A DNA stretch of 22,738 nt from Chloracidobacterium sp. UBA3360 (lineage in GTDB: Bacteria; Acidobacteriota; Blastocatellia; Pyrinomonadales; Pyrinomonadaceae): positions 9,956 through 32,693 of the forward strand of contig DEQS01000100.1 in NCBI GenBank assembly GCA_002360555.1, given 5' to 3'. A model generated the notes under the pieces. It had not been told where the DNA came from, ran no database searches, and worked only from the letters and a program-made list of their open reading frames with translations. A program made the translations under genes and the position numbers. This document shows, piece by piece, positions 14,805-21,417 of this stretch. Each line of letters starts with the position of its first letter. Position 1 is the first letter of the stretch.

Positions 14805-15011
14805 TTAGTTAACTTTCGGATATTTTTCAGCGATGCTCGGTAGCAGCGCCATATCCTCTACGTATAATTCGACATATCCGCACGCGGTGCATACGTAATA
14901 GTCGAGGTTCGCCGTTTTTGACCACGAGATCGCGATCGACACTTCGACCGCTGTCTGCGGGACACGGTGGATATCTCTCGACGGGCATTTTGGGCAAACA
15001 CCGGTTTTCAT
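14805..15011 (-). CDS. Small zinc-ribbon protein
   Basis: 68 residues with two CxxC pairs: Cys6/Cys9 (CPKC) and Cys41/Cys44 (YYVCTACGYVELYV). This is a zinc-ribbon layout with about 31 residues between the knuckles. Between them lies a beta-rich stretch (VEVSIAISWSKTANLDYY). The first four bases overlap the end of the PhzF gene as ATGA and the gene ends 4 nt before sufC, so it is translated between the two. No known function. It could bind Zn or, with four cysteines, a labile Fe-S cluster; the sequence cannot tell which. Its CTxCGYxExYV ending is a pattern I associate with uncharacterised small proteins. Confidence 0.75.
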   Translation of the reverse strand: MKTGVCPKCPSRDIHRVPQTAVEVSIAISWSKTANLDYYVCTACGYVELYVEDMALLPSIAEKYPKVN

Positions 15012-15796
15012 ACGTGTATCTCACCCTTCAAATACAGCGTGGCGTTGCCGCCGATCTTTACTCGGTCACCCGCGAGTTTGCAAAACAGTTCGCCGCCGCG
15101 TGCGGACACCTGGCGGGCGAACATCTCGGTCTTGCCCAATTCGTCAGCCCAATACGGTATCAGCGAACAATGGATCGCACCCGTGACCGGATCCTCTGGG
15201 ATGCCGATACGCGGGGCAAACATCCGCGACGCAAAATCGCACGTGTCGCCCGTGGCCGTGACGATGATCTCGTCAAAATCAATGCCGAGCAGGGCGTTGA
15301 TATCGGGCGTCAGTTCGCGAACCTGCGTTTCGCTCTCGAGCCGCAGCATCACCATATTTCCCTGCGTTTCCCAAACCTTTACCGGCACCACGCCGAGAGC
15401 ACCGGCAAGCTCGTCGCTCTGCTCCATCTCGTTGAGCGGATAAGCCGGAAAATCGAGCACAAATTTATCGCCGTCGCGTGTCACCCCAAGCGCGCCGCTC
15501 TTATGCGAACGAAACCGGATAACGTCGCCGTCAAACCCGAGCTCGTTAAACAGCACATACGCCGACCCCAGCGTCGCGTGGCCGCAAAGGTTGATCTCGA
15601 CCTTTGGCGTAAACCATTTGATATCAAATCCGTCTTCGGTTTTTACAAAAAACGCCGTCTCGGCCAGATTATTCTCCGCCGCGATATCGAGCATCACGTC
15701 GTCCGGCAGCCACTCGGTCAACGGCACGACCGCCGCCGGATTCCCATGAAACGGCTCGCTCGTAAATGCATCAACTTGAAATATTTCTAACTTCAT
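15008..15796 (-). CDS. PhzF-family isomerase/epimerase-like protein
   Basis: 262 residues from ATG 15796; the frame stays open 43 codons further upstream, but MKLEIFQVDAF is the usual family N-terminus and gives an ATGA overlap with the RidA stop. PhzF landmarks are FHGNPAAVV at about 16-24, ENNLAETAFF with the catalytic-type Glu46, INLCGHATLGSAYVL at about 67-81, and GIPEDPVTGAIHCSLIPYW near residue 200. The family has a twin diaminopimelate-epimerase-like fold. Only a few members make phenazines, and most have unknown substrates; there are no other phenazine genes here. It is placed between RidA and the zinc-ribbon gene in the suf operon, which suggests clearance or repair of a small metabolite. 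That is inference. Confidence 0.9.
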   Translation of the reverse strand: MKLEIFQVDAFTSEPFHGNPAAVVPLTEWLPDDVMLDIAAENNLAETAFFVKTEDGFDIKWFTPKVEINLCGHATLGSAYVLFNELGFDGDVIRFRSHKSGALGVTRDGDKFVLDFPAYPLNEMEQSDELAGALGVVPVKVWETQGNMVMLRLESETQVRELTPDINALLGIDFDEIIVTATGDTCDFASRMFAPRIGIPEDPVTGAIHCSLIPYWADELGKTEMFARQVSARGGELFCKLAGDRVKIGGNATLYLKGEIHV

Positions 15797-16173
15797 TCCT
15801 TCACCGCCGCGATCGCCTGTATTTCGATCTGCGTCCCAAAATGCAATTCCTTGACCGGTATCATCGCTCTCGCCGGTCGATGACCGCCCATCACGCGGGC
15901 ATAAGTTTCGTTGACCCGGCCCCACAGTTCCATGTCCGAAACATAAATCGTCATCTGCAGAACATGACCCAGATCGCTGCCCGCGGCATGGAGCACCGCC
16001 TCGACATTCCGCAAAGCCAGCTCAGTCTGCTCCTCGATCGAACCCGTAAACGGCTCACGCGTATCCAGCGTCATCGGCAACTGGCCCGACACATATATCA
16101 AGCCGTTATGCTCAATACCGGGTGAATAATGTCCCTTTGGGATCGGTTGATCTGACGGTTGGATCGTTTTCAT
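15793..16173 (-). CDS. RidA/YjgF-family enamine/imine deaminase
   Basis: 126 residues, standard length. Conserved residues include YVSGQLPM (about 27-34), the NVEAVLHAAG helix (about 56-65) and RPARAMIPV, where Arg102 aligns with the catalytic Arg105 of E. coli RidA. TQIEIQAIAAV keeps Glu117, matching Glu120. These residues support true deaminase activity on 2-aminoacrylate-type enamines, toxic products of PLP enzymes acting on serine or cysteine. Its ATG overlaps the sufB stop (TAATG) and its stop overlaps the PhzF start (ATGA). Since the same run encodes the PLP enzyme SufS, protecting it or other PLP enzymes is a reasonable idea, but not shown. It is trimeric and cytosolic in known members. 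Confidence 0.93.
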   Translation of the reverse strand: MKTIQPSDQPIPKGHYSPGIEHNGLIYVSGQLPMTLDTREPFTGSIEEQTELALRNVEAVLHAAGSDLGHVLQMTIYVSDMELWGRVNETYARVMGGHRPARAMIPVKELHFGTQIEIQAIAAVKE

Positions 16174-17612
16174 TAGCCTACGCTGCCCTCAAGTTTCAGT
16201 CCCAGCAGCTTCGTCGCCTCGACCGCGTATTCCATTGGCAGCTCGCGAAAGACCTCTTTGCAAAATCCGTTAATGATGAGAGAAACGGCGTCTTCTTGGC
16301 CGATGCCGCGTTGCTGCAAATAAAACAATTGATCCTCACTGATCTTTGACGTGGTCGCTTCGTGCTCGACGCGGGCGGTGTTGTTCATCACCTCGATGTA
16401 GGGGAACGTGTTCGCCTCCGAACTGCCGCCGATGAGCATCGAATCGCACTGGGTGTAATTTCTCGCACCCTCGGCTTTTGGCATTATTTTTACGAGCCCG
16501 CGGTAGCTGTTGTTCGACTTTCCGGCCGAGATGCCTTTTGAGATGATCGTCGATTTTGTGTTTTTGCCGAGATGGATCATCTTGGTCCCGGTGTCGGCGA
16601 TCTGGGCGTTGTTTGTCAGCGCGACTGAGTAAAATTCGCCGATCGAATTGTCACCTTGCAAGATGACGCTCGGGTATTTCCATGTGATCGCCGAACCGGT
16701 CTCGACCTGCGTCCAAGAAATTTTTGAATTAACACCGCGGCAAGCACCGCGTTTTGTCACAAAATTATAAATGCCGCCCTTACCCGTCTCGTCGCCGGCG
16801 TACCAGTTTTGCACGGTCGAATATTTGATCTCGGCATCGTCCATCGCCACAAGCTCGACGACCGCCGCGTGCAACTGATTGGTGTCAAACTGCGGTGCCG
16901 TACAGCCCTCGTTATAGGCGACATAACCGCCCTCTTCGGCGACGATGAGCGTGCGTTCAAACTGGCCTGCCTCTTGCGTGTTGATGCGGAAATAGGTCGA
17001 AAGCTCCATCGGGCAGCGGACGCCTTTTGGGATAAAGACGAACGACCCGTCGGAGAAAACCGCTGAGTTTAGAGCGGCATAATAGTTGTCGCCGACAGGC
17101 ACGACGGAGCCGAGGTATTTTTGGATCTTGTCCGGATAAAGCTCCACCGCCTCGGTAAACGAGCAAAATATCACGCCCGCCTCGAGCAGTTTTTTCTTAT
17201 ACGTCGTCGCGACCGAAACCGAGTCAAACACCGCATCGACCGCCACATTTGCCAGCATTTTCTGCTCGGTGATCGGGATGCCGAGCTTTTCAAAAGTTTT
17301 CAGCAGCTCAGGATCGACCTCGTCGAGGCTTCCTTTTTTCTCTTTTTCCTTTGGCGCCGAGTAATACGAGATGTTTTGAAAATCGATGTTTGGATAATCA
17401 AAATTTGCCCAGTTGTCAGGCTGCTCCATTTTTAGCCAATGGCGATACGCCTTGAGCCGAAACTCGAGCATCCACTCGGGCTCGTTCTTTTTCGACGAGA
17501 TCAGCCGAACCGTGTCTTCGGACAGGCCCTTGGCGATCGTCTCGGTCTCGATGTCCGTGACAAAGCCGTATTTGTATTCCCGATTTGTGAGTAATTCTGC
17601 TGCTGTCGACAT
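16173..17612 (-). CDS. sufB: SufB: Fe-S cluster scaffold subunit
   Basis: 479 residues from ATG 17612 (MSTAAELLTNREYKYGF). An upstream in-frame ATG would add 12 residues encoded by a repeat and is rejected. The N-terminal part contains EPEWMLEFRLKAYRHWL, and the core has GVRCPMELSTYFRIN and KRGACRGVNSKISWTQVETG. The C-terminal YTQCDSMLIGG contains Cys389, aligned with E. coli SufB Cys405, and RVEHEATTSKISEDQLFYL contains His417/Glu418; both are sites of nascent cluster assembly. No intein is present. No clear Shine-Dalgarno precedes the start; the bases there are an A-rich tract next to a long hairpin repeat. It is the first structural gene after the Rrf2 regulator. Confidence 0.97.
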   Translation of the reverse strand: MSTAAELLTNREYKYGFVTDIETETIAKGLSEDTVRLISSKKNEPEWMLEFRLKAYRHWLKMEQPDNWANFDYPNIDFQNISYYSAPKEKEKKGSLDEVDPELLKTFEKLGIPITEQKMLANVAVDAVFDSVSVATTYKKKLLEAGVIFCSFTEAVELYPDKIQKYLGSVVPVGDNYYAALNSAVFSDGSFVFIPKGVRCPMELSTYFRINTQEAGQFERTLIVAEEGGYVAYNEGCTAPQFDTNQLHAAVVELVAMDDAEIKYSTVQNWYAGDETGKGGIYNFVTKRGACRGVNSKISWTQVETGSAITWKYPSVILQGDNSIGEFYSVALTNNAQIADTGTKMIHLGKNTKSTIISKGISAGKSNNSYRGLVKIMPKAEGARNYTQCDSMLIGGSSEANTFPYIEVMNNTARVEHEATTSKISEDQLFYLQQRGIGQEDAVSLIINGFCKEVFRELPMEYAVEATKLLGLKLEGSVG

Positions 17613-17620
17613 AAGATTTT

Positions 17621-17720
17621 TTAGCCACAGATACACACAGATACACACCGATAAGAAATCGGATGGCTGATCGAAATTTCTGTCAAAAATCTGTGTTTAT
17701 CTGTGTTCATCTGTGGTTAA
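17621..17720. repeat. CACAGAT-type long-hairpin repeat between the Rrf2 gene and sufB
   Basis: 32-nt arms at 17621-17652 and 17689-17720 that match at 27 of 32 positions, around a 36-nt centre with its own small inverted repeat (AGAAAT/ATTTCT). Units are CACAGAT spaced by 2-4 nt. The right arm is almost the same as 1231-1257. In the transcript it would place a large hairpin ending about 8 nt before the sufB AUG and starting 8 nt after the Rrf2 stop, so it could affect sufB translation or mRNA processing. Confidence 0.85.
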
Positions 17721-17728
17721 TTCCTTCT

Positions 17729-18208
17729 TTAAACTCTCTGAGGTTCGATGACCCGATTTATCCCCTTAATACTGTGAAACATCGCATCGACCGAGCGTTC
17801 TGTGCCGACGATTTGCGCAAGCGTGATCTGCGACAGGGCATTTTCGACTATCTCGTGCAAGCCCACTATTACGGGCCGTATGCCGCAGTCGCCTTTGTGC
17901 ACGCAAGAGTCGAGCACGCCGGTGTAGCTCTCGCAATGTTTTGCGACCGCTTCTTCACCCAGCACCTTGATGATCTCGTTGAGATGTATCTCGCCCGCCG
18001 GCCGAGCGAGAAAATAGCCGCCCTTGGTCCCACGTGTCGACAGGACAAATCCGGCCTTGTTGAGCAGCCACATCAGCTTGCCCGCGTTAGCCGTTGAGAT
18101 GCCCTCAAGCTCAGCGATCTGCGGCAGCGTCAGGCTGTCGCCCGGCCGCAAACCGGCCAGTTGTACCAGGCATCTCAGGCCGTATTCCTCTTGTGCCGAA
18201 ATTTTCAT
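17729..18208 (-). CDS. Rrf2-family transcription regulator, IscR-like
   Basis: 159 residues of the Rrf2 family. The N-terminal winged helix is MKISAQEEYGLRCLVQLA (1-18), then LPQIAELEGISTANAGKLMWLLNKAGFV (about 28-55) and the wing STRGTKGGYFLARP (about 57-70). The sensor loop has Cys92, Cys102 and Cys108 (HCESYTGVLDSC, KGDCGIRPV). That is three cysteines starting at the same position as in IscR (92/98/104), with wider first spacing, so Fe-S ligation is very plausible. It is the first gene of the SUF run and the expected regulator of it. Its own promoter region holds an ATTAC-C-GTAAT palindrome between -35 and -10. The start follows a GAGAGAG ribosome-binding-like stretch at good distance. The name IscR or SufR is not assigned. 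Confidence 0.92.
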   Translation of the reverse strand: MKISAQEEYGLRCLVQLAGLRPGDSLTLPQIAELEGISTANAGKLMWLLNKAGFVLSTRGTKGGYFLARPAGEIHLNEIIKVLGEEAVAKHCESYTGVLDSCVHKGDCGIRPVIVGLHEIVENALSQITLAQIVGTERSVDAMFHSIKGINRVIEPQRV

Positions 18209-18234
18209 GAAAGCTCTCTCAAGACAATAGTTTA

Positions 18235-18263
18235 TGGTATTACCGTAATGTAAATACTCTCAA
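18235..18263 (-). promoter_or_regulatory. Predicted suf-run promoter with palindromic operator
   Basis: On the minus strand: TTGAGA (18263-18258), a 17-nt spacer, and TACCAT (18240-18235), a moderate sigma-70-type pair. The palindrome ATTAC-C-GTAAT at 18239-18249 covers the end of the spacer and touches the -10; a second short palindrome, GGTATTACC at 18236-18244, overlaps it. Its place suits a repressor site for the adjacent Rrf2 protein. Prediction by eye. Confidence 0.45.
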
Positions 18264-18305
18264 ATCGTTACTTTTTTGTCAAGATTGAAAAGGTAGGAGG
18301 TTTTT

Positions 18306-18449
18306 GCCACGAATAACACGAATGGCACGAATCAGAAACGACAACGGTTAAGGAGCTTTCTTAAATCTCGCAGTAAGTGAGGGTCGCCAAACGCAACCAT
18401 CCAATTTTAGGCACCGAAAATAATTCGTGCCATTCGTGTTATTCGTGGC
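18306..18449. repeat. CACGAAT element with perfect 27-bp inverted arms (MITE-like)
   Basis: Arms 18306-18332 and 18423-18449 are perfect inverted copies over 27 nt, each with three CACGAAT-type units, around a 90-nt centre with no open frame of note. The size, terminal inverted repeats and lack of genes resemble a miniature inverted-repeat element. The right arm contains the last four codons and the TAA stop of the M1 peptidase gene. No convincing target-site duplication is seen. The element fills most of the roughly 230-nt gap between that gene and the Rrf2 start. Confidence 0.85.
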
Positions 18450-21291
18450 TAAACTTCTTTCTAATTTTAACGGCGCGTTCGATCAGGTCGACGTTTTCGA
18501 GGATCTTTAGCCGCAGGTCGCGGTCTAGGTTGGGGTTGTCTGCGAGGAATTTATTGACGATGGCGAGGGCCGCTTCGCTTTTTTGGCCGCCGATGAATGC
18601 ACCGAGCCAGCCGTTGACAAAAAATATCTTGCGGGTGCGTTTGTGGTTTGGCAGCTCTGTGAGCGCCTTTTCGAGATATGGCAACGTCAGATCGCTGTGG
18701 CGAACGGAATTGAACGGCCCAAATGCCGCTTCTATCCAGCTCTCGCTGATGTCCTTGTTTGCGGTAAAATCGCTCCAATATTCTGCTTTGTTTTCAGCGG
18801 TCGCAATGCCGGCTCGTGCGGCATAAGCGTAACGCTTGGCGTCGTCGCCAGTCTCGGTTTTTTCGAGCTGTGCGAGTAGCTTTGGCGCCTCAGGATCGCC
18901 GAGGATGATGAGGCGTGTGACGATGTCGAATTTGTCCTTTGTGCGGAGGGCGACAAAAAAGTTCTTTCCCGAAATCTCTTTTTTAGGGTTCGGTTTCCCA
19001 CTCCTCAATAGATTCTTTAGTCTGGTTGCCCCCTGAGCACTTGTCGCGAGGTTCAGGAAGGTTCGAAAATAGACAGTACGCAGTCCGGGTGTCTTCGATC
19101 CGGCAATACCCTGAAACGAGACCTCTTCTACACGAGGAACAAGCGCCGAGCGTTTACTGTCCGTCAGGTAATAATTCATCGCCGTTCCGACGCGGCCGAG
19201 GATCGACTGGATGATCGTCTCATCTTGCTCTGTGGCTAAATTCTTAACCACCAACTCAACATAAACCTTAGGATCAAGCTCGGCCTCGCGGACGCTGTCC
19301 CATAACGCTCCCCACATCATCGAACGCAGGAACGGGTCTTTTTCGTTCTGGATATTTTTCAGGACGTAATCGCGGCTTTTGTCATCGAGCAAAAAGATAC
19401 CGTACCCGTAGTCTTGGTAATTTGGAAAGAAGAAAAGAATCTCGGAGTTCTCAATGTAATCGCAGGCTCCCGCTCCGCTCCCTTGTGGTAAAAGTAAAAA
19501 GCTATCATCCCACTTCATTCCATTGGCAAATCGAATTAAGGGTTTTAGACGCATCTTCCAATCAGCGGGTTCGATTCCTTGAGCCGTTTGTGTCAAACCA
19601 AACGAAAAGCAGCTTCCTTTCGAGCCATTTAACGTGCTTGTGCGGAGGACGGGTACTCCCGGAACTGTCACCCATTGCTTTGCCCAACTCTGCAAATCGT
19701 CTGGCCGTCCCCCGACAATAGCTTTCGCCGCACCCGCCCGTCGCGTATTCTCAAACTCCCTCACCAGATCTTCCCAACCCGCATTCGAATATTCATGCTT
19801 CTTCAAAAACGCGCGGGCGGCGGTTTGGAATTTTTGTTCGCCCAGGTAAAACTCGGCTTGGCGGAGAAACGAAGGAGCCTTGCGGTAGACGATGTTGCCG
19901 TAGACGGATTTCGCGGCCGAGAGGTTGTCTATTTTTTGGTAGATCGGCGTCGTGCCTTTTGTGCTGTCGGTGGCGTAGGCGGCCTGTTTGTTGCGTTCGT
20001 AAAAGACCTTCCACGCGTTTGCCTCGGGCATCACTTTTTCCAAGGTCTTGTACGCCATAAACTCGGCAAACCCCTCTTTTAGCCACAGGTCGTCAAACCA
20101 ACGCATCGTCACCGTGTCACCAAACCACTGATGTGCCGCTTCGTGAAAGATCAGGTTCGCCCGCGAAATGTGGTCGCTCTTGGTCGGCTCGGTCGGAAAA
20201 ATGATCGACGCCTCACGCAAAAAAGTCGCCCCCGCATGCTCCATCCCGCCAAACGGAAACTCCGGGATCAGCACCAGATCGTATTTTGGAAAAGGGAATT
20301 TGTAGTCGAAATATTGTTCGAGGAACTTGATCCCTTCGTAATTTAGCCTTCCGACCTCCATCGCATGAGGCTGATATTTGGCGGCCTGCGATTTCCGAAC
20401 ATAGGTATTTAATTTGAAGTGAGGTGCGTTCCACTTGGTGATATCTTCGTTTATGCTTGTATAGCCAACCTCTTGCCATGGCCCGGCAGCGAATGCGAAG
20501 ACGTAGGTGCTGATGGGTTTAGTTTCCGCAAAAATGAATATACGTTCGTAAGTAACTTTACGAAAGGCTCCCGTTACCGGATCCGGATCCTCGTCCTTAG
20601 TTGACCCGCCTCGAGTTTCGATCTCCGAATTGGAGACTGCGGTCCAATCTCTAGGAAAGGTCAACCTTAAGTTAAACCTCGCCTTCAGATCCGGCTGGTC
20701 GAAGACGGGGAATGCGGTGCTGGCGTCGGACGGGACAAAGAGCGAATAGATGTATTCCGCGCCGTCCTCTTTATCGACATACCGCGTGATCGCCGACCCG
20801 CTGGTCAATATCGGCGAAGTGAAATCGAGCTTGATGACGTTCTCACCCGCGACGACGCCGTCGCGGAAGATGAGATGTTCATTGCGTTCTTCGACTGGAA
20901 CGCAGGCGCCCCCGCCTGCATCGCCGCAACGCGGCGAGATCGCAACACCATTTAGAGATACGTTAGAGATCGTCGAATCCTTTTCATGCCCCGCGATCTT
21001 TCGCCAGTCGAGGATGATCGGTGTTGTCACGCCGGAGGAGCCGGCGTTTGCAGGCGAGGGCGCCTGCGTTCCGGCCGATACGTTCACCCGTATTTCCATC
21101 GTGCCTTTCAGAACCGGAGACATCTTTTCGAGCGTCAGGTTTAGCTTGTACCGAACATCGCTGTAACGTGCGGCTCGCCACTGTGCCAATGCTTGCGACA
21201 CACCCGGCTCGATCGGCGGCCCGGATTGCTGAGCTTGCGAAAATGCCGACATTGCCGCGAACAACGTGATAACGATCAGGCGAAATAGCAT
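18439..21291 (-). CDS. Secreted M1-family metallo-aminopeptidase
   Basis: 950 residues. A signal peptide (LFRLIVITLFAAMSAFSQA) is followed by the M1 N-terminal beta domain. The exopeptidase motif is FGGMEHAG at 347-354, a variant of GAMEN. The zinc site is HEAAHQWFGD, with His383, His387 and Glu406 in WLKEGFAEF (HExxH-x18-E). A long helical C-terminal domain follows (about 600-940). It probably trims peptides in the periplasm or at the surface. Two odd insertions in the N-terminal domain, residues about 74-88 and 119-132, are encoded by inverted copies of a GC-rich palindromic element. The last four residues and the stop lie in a separate repeat arm. A TAATAT box about 8 nt before the ATG could be a -10 of a nearly leaderless mRNA (weak). 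The upstream tonB-like gene is on the same strand, 220 nt away. Confidence 0.93.
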   Translation of the reverse strand: MLFRLIVITLFAAMSAFSQAQQSGPPIEPGVSQALAQWRAARYSDVRYKLNLTLEKMSPVLKGTMEIRVNVSAGTQAPSPANAGSSGVTTPIILDWRKIAGHEKDSTISNVSLNGVAISPRCGDAGGGACVPVEERNEHLIFRDGVVAGENVIKLDFTSPILTSGSAITRYVDKEDGAEYIYSLFVPSDASTAFPVFDQPDLKARFNLRLTFPRDWTAVSNSEIETRGGSTKDEDPDPVTGAFRKVTYERIFIFAETKPISTYVFAFAAGPWQEVGYTSINEDITKWNAPHFKLNTYVRKSQAAKYQPHAMEVGRLNYEGIKFLEQYFDYKFPFPKYDLVLIPEFPFGGMEHAGATFLREASIIFPTEPTKSDHISRANLIFHEAAHQWFGDTVTMRWFDDLWLKEGFAEFMAYKTLEKVMPEANAWKVFYERNKQAAYATDSTKGTTPIYQKIDNLSAAKSVYGNIVYRKAPSFLRQAEFYLGEQKFQTAARAFLKKHEYSNAGWEDLVREFENTRRAGAAKAIVGGRPDDLQSWAKQWVTVPGVPVLRTSTLNGSKGSCFSFGLTQTAQGIEPADWKMRLKPLIRFANGMKWDDSFLLLPQGSGAGACDYIENSEILFFFPNYQDYGYGIFLLDDKSRDYVLKNIQNEKDPFLRSMMWGALWDSVREAELDPKVYVELVVKNLATEQDETIIQSILGRVGTAMNYYLTDSKRSALVPRVEEVSFQGIAGSKTPGLRTVYFRTFLNLATSAQGATRLKNLLRSGKPNPKKEISGKNFFVALRTKDKFDIVTRLIILGDPEAPKLLAQLEKTETGDDAKRYAYAARAGIATAENKAEYWSDFTANKDISESWIEAAFGPFNSVRHSDLTLPYLEKALTELPNHKRTRKIFFVNGWLGAFIGGQKSEAALAIVNKFLADNPNLDRDLRLKILENVDLIERAVKIRKKFSHE
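20897..20937 (+). repeat. GC-rich twin-hairpin element inside the M1 gene, copy A
   Basis: Hairpin 1: GCAGGCG (20902-20908), CCCC loop, CGCCTGC (20913-20919). Hairpin 2: TCGCCGC (20921-20927), AAC loop, GCGGCGA (20931-20937). The element begins GGAAC, as in copy B, which is in the opposite orientation at 21030-21072. It is translated on the minus strand as about residues 119-132 (SPRCGDAGGGACVP) of the peptidase with no stop or frameshift. Confidence 0.75.
21030..21072 (-). repeat. GC-rich twin-hairpin element inside the M1 gene, copy B
   Basis: The inverted partner of copy A. Read on the minus strand: GGAAC, hairpin 1 GCAGGCG-CCCT-CGCCTGC (21067-21050), then hairpin 2 CGCCGG-CTCCT-CCGGCG (21046-21030). 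Hairpin 1 is identical to copy A except for one loop base. Hairpin 2 differs in sequence but keeps its pairing. It encodes about residues 74-88 of the peptidase (GTQAPSPANAGSSGV). Confidence 0.75.
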
Positions 21292-21337
21292 AGGGTTATA
21301 TTACACCGCTGGGATATGAAAGACGCAGAGGGAAATT

Positions 21338-21397
21338 GGCCACGAATGAACACGAATTACACGAATCGGATTTTTCTTATTCGTGCCATTCGTGGCA
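21338..21397. repeat. CACGAAT-type hairpin repeat downstream of the tonB-like gene
   Basis: The left arm has GCCACGAAT, CACGAAT, CACGAAT units (about 21338-21367) and the right arm has ATTCGTG, ATTCGTGGC (about 21379-21396). The arms are unequal (three versus two units), so the hairpin is imperfect. Same family as 18306-18449, but with only about 12 nt between the arms. It lies in the 220-nt gap upstream of the M1 gene. Confidence 0.7.
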
Positions 21398-21417
21398 AAT
21401 GCTTCTTACAAATAGTT

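Noticed and set aside
14918..15790. A 290-codon open frame on the plus strand opposite PhzF and the zinc-ribbon gene
   Set aside because: Rich in Arg and His as expected for an antisense shadow; both antisense genes have clear family motifs.
15797..15925. 43-residue N-terminal extension of the PhzF protein
   Set aside because: It overlaps the RidA coding sequence out of frame; ATG 15796 gives the family N-terminus and an ATGA junction.
17613..17648. Upstream ATG for sufB adding 12 residues
   Set aside because: The extra residues (MCICVYLWLKNL) are translated repeat DNA, and the usual SufB N-terminus begins at 17612.
17621..17720. Regularly spaced CACAGAT units look like a short CRISPR array
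   Set aside because: Units are 7 nt with 2-4 nt gaps and the whole forms an inverted repeat; there are no spacers of CRISPR length and no cas genes.
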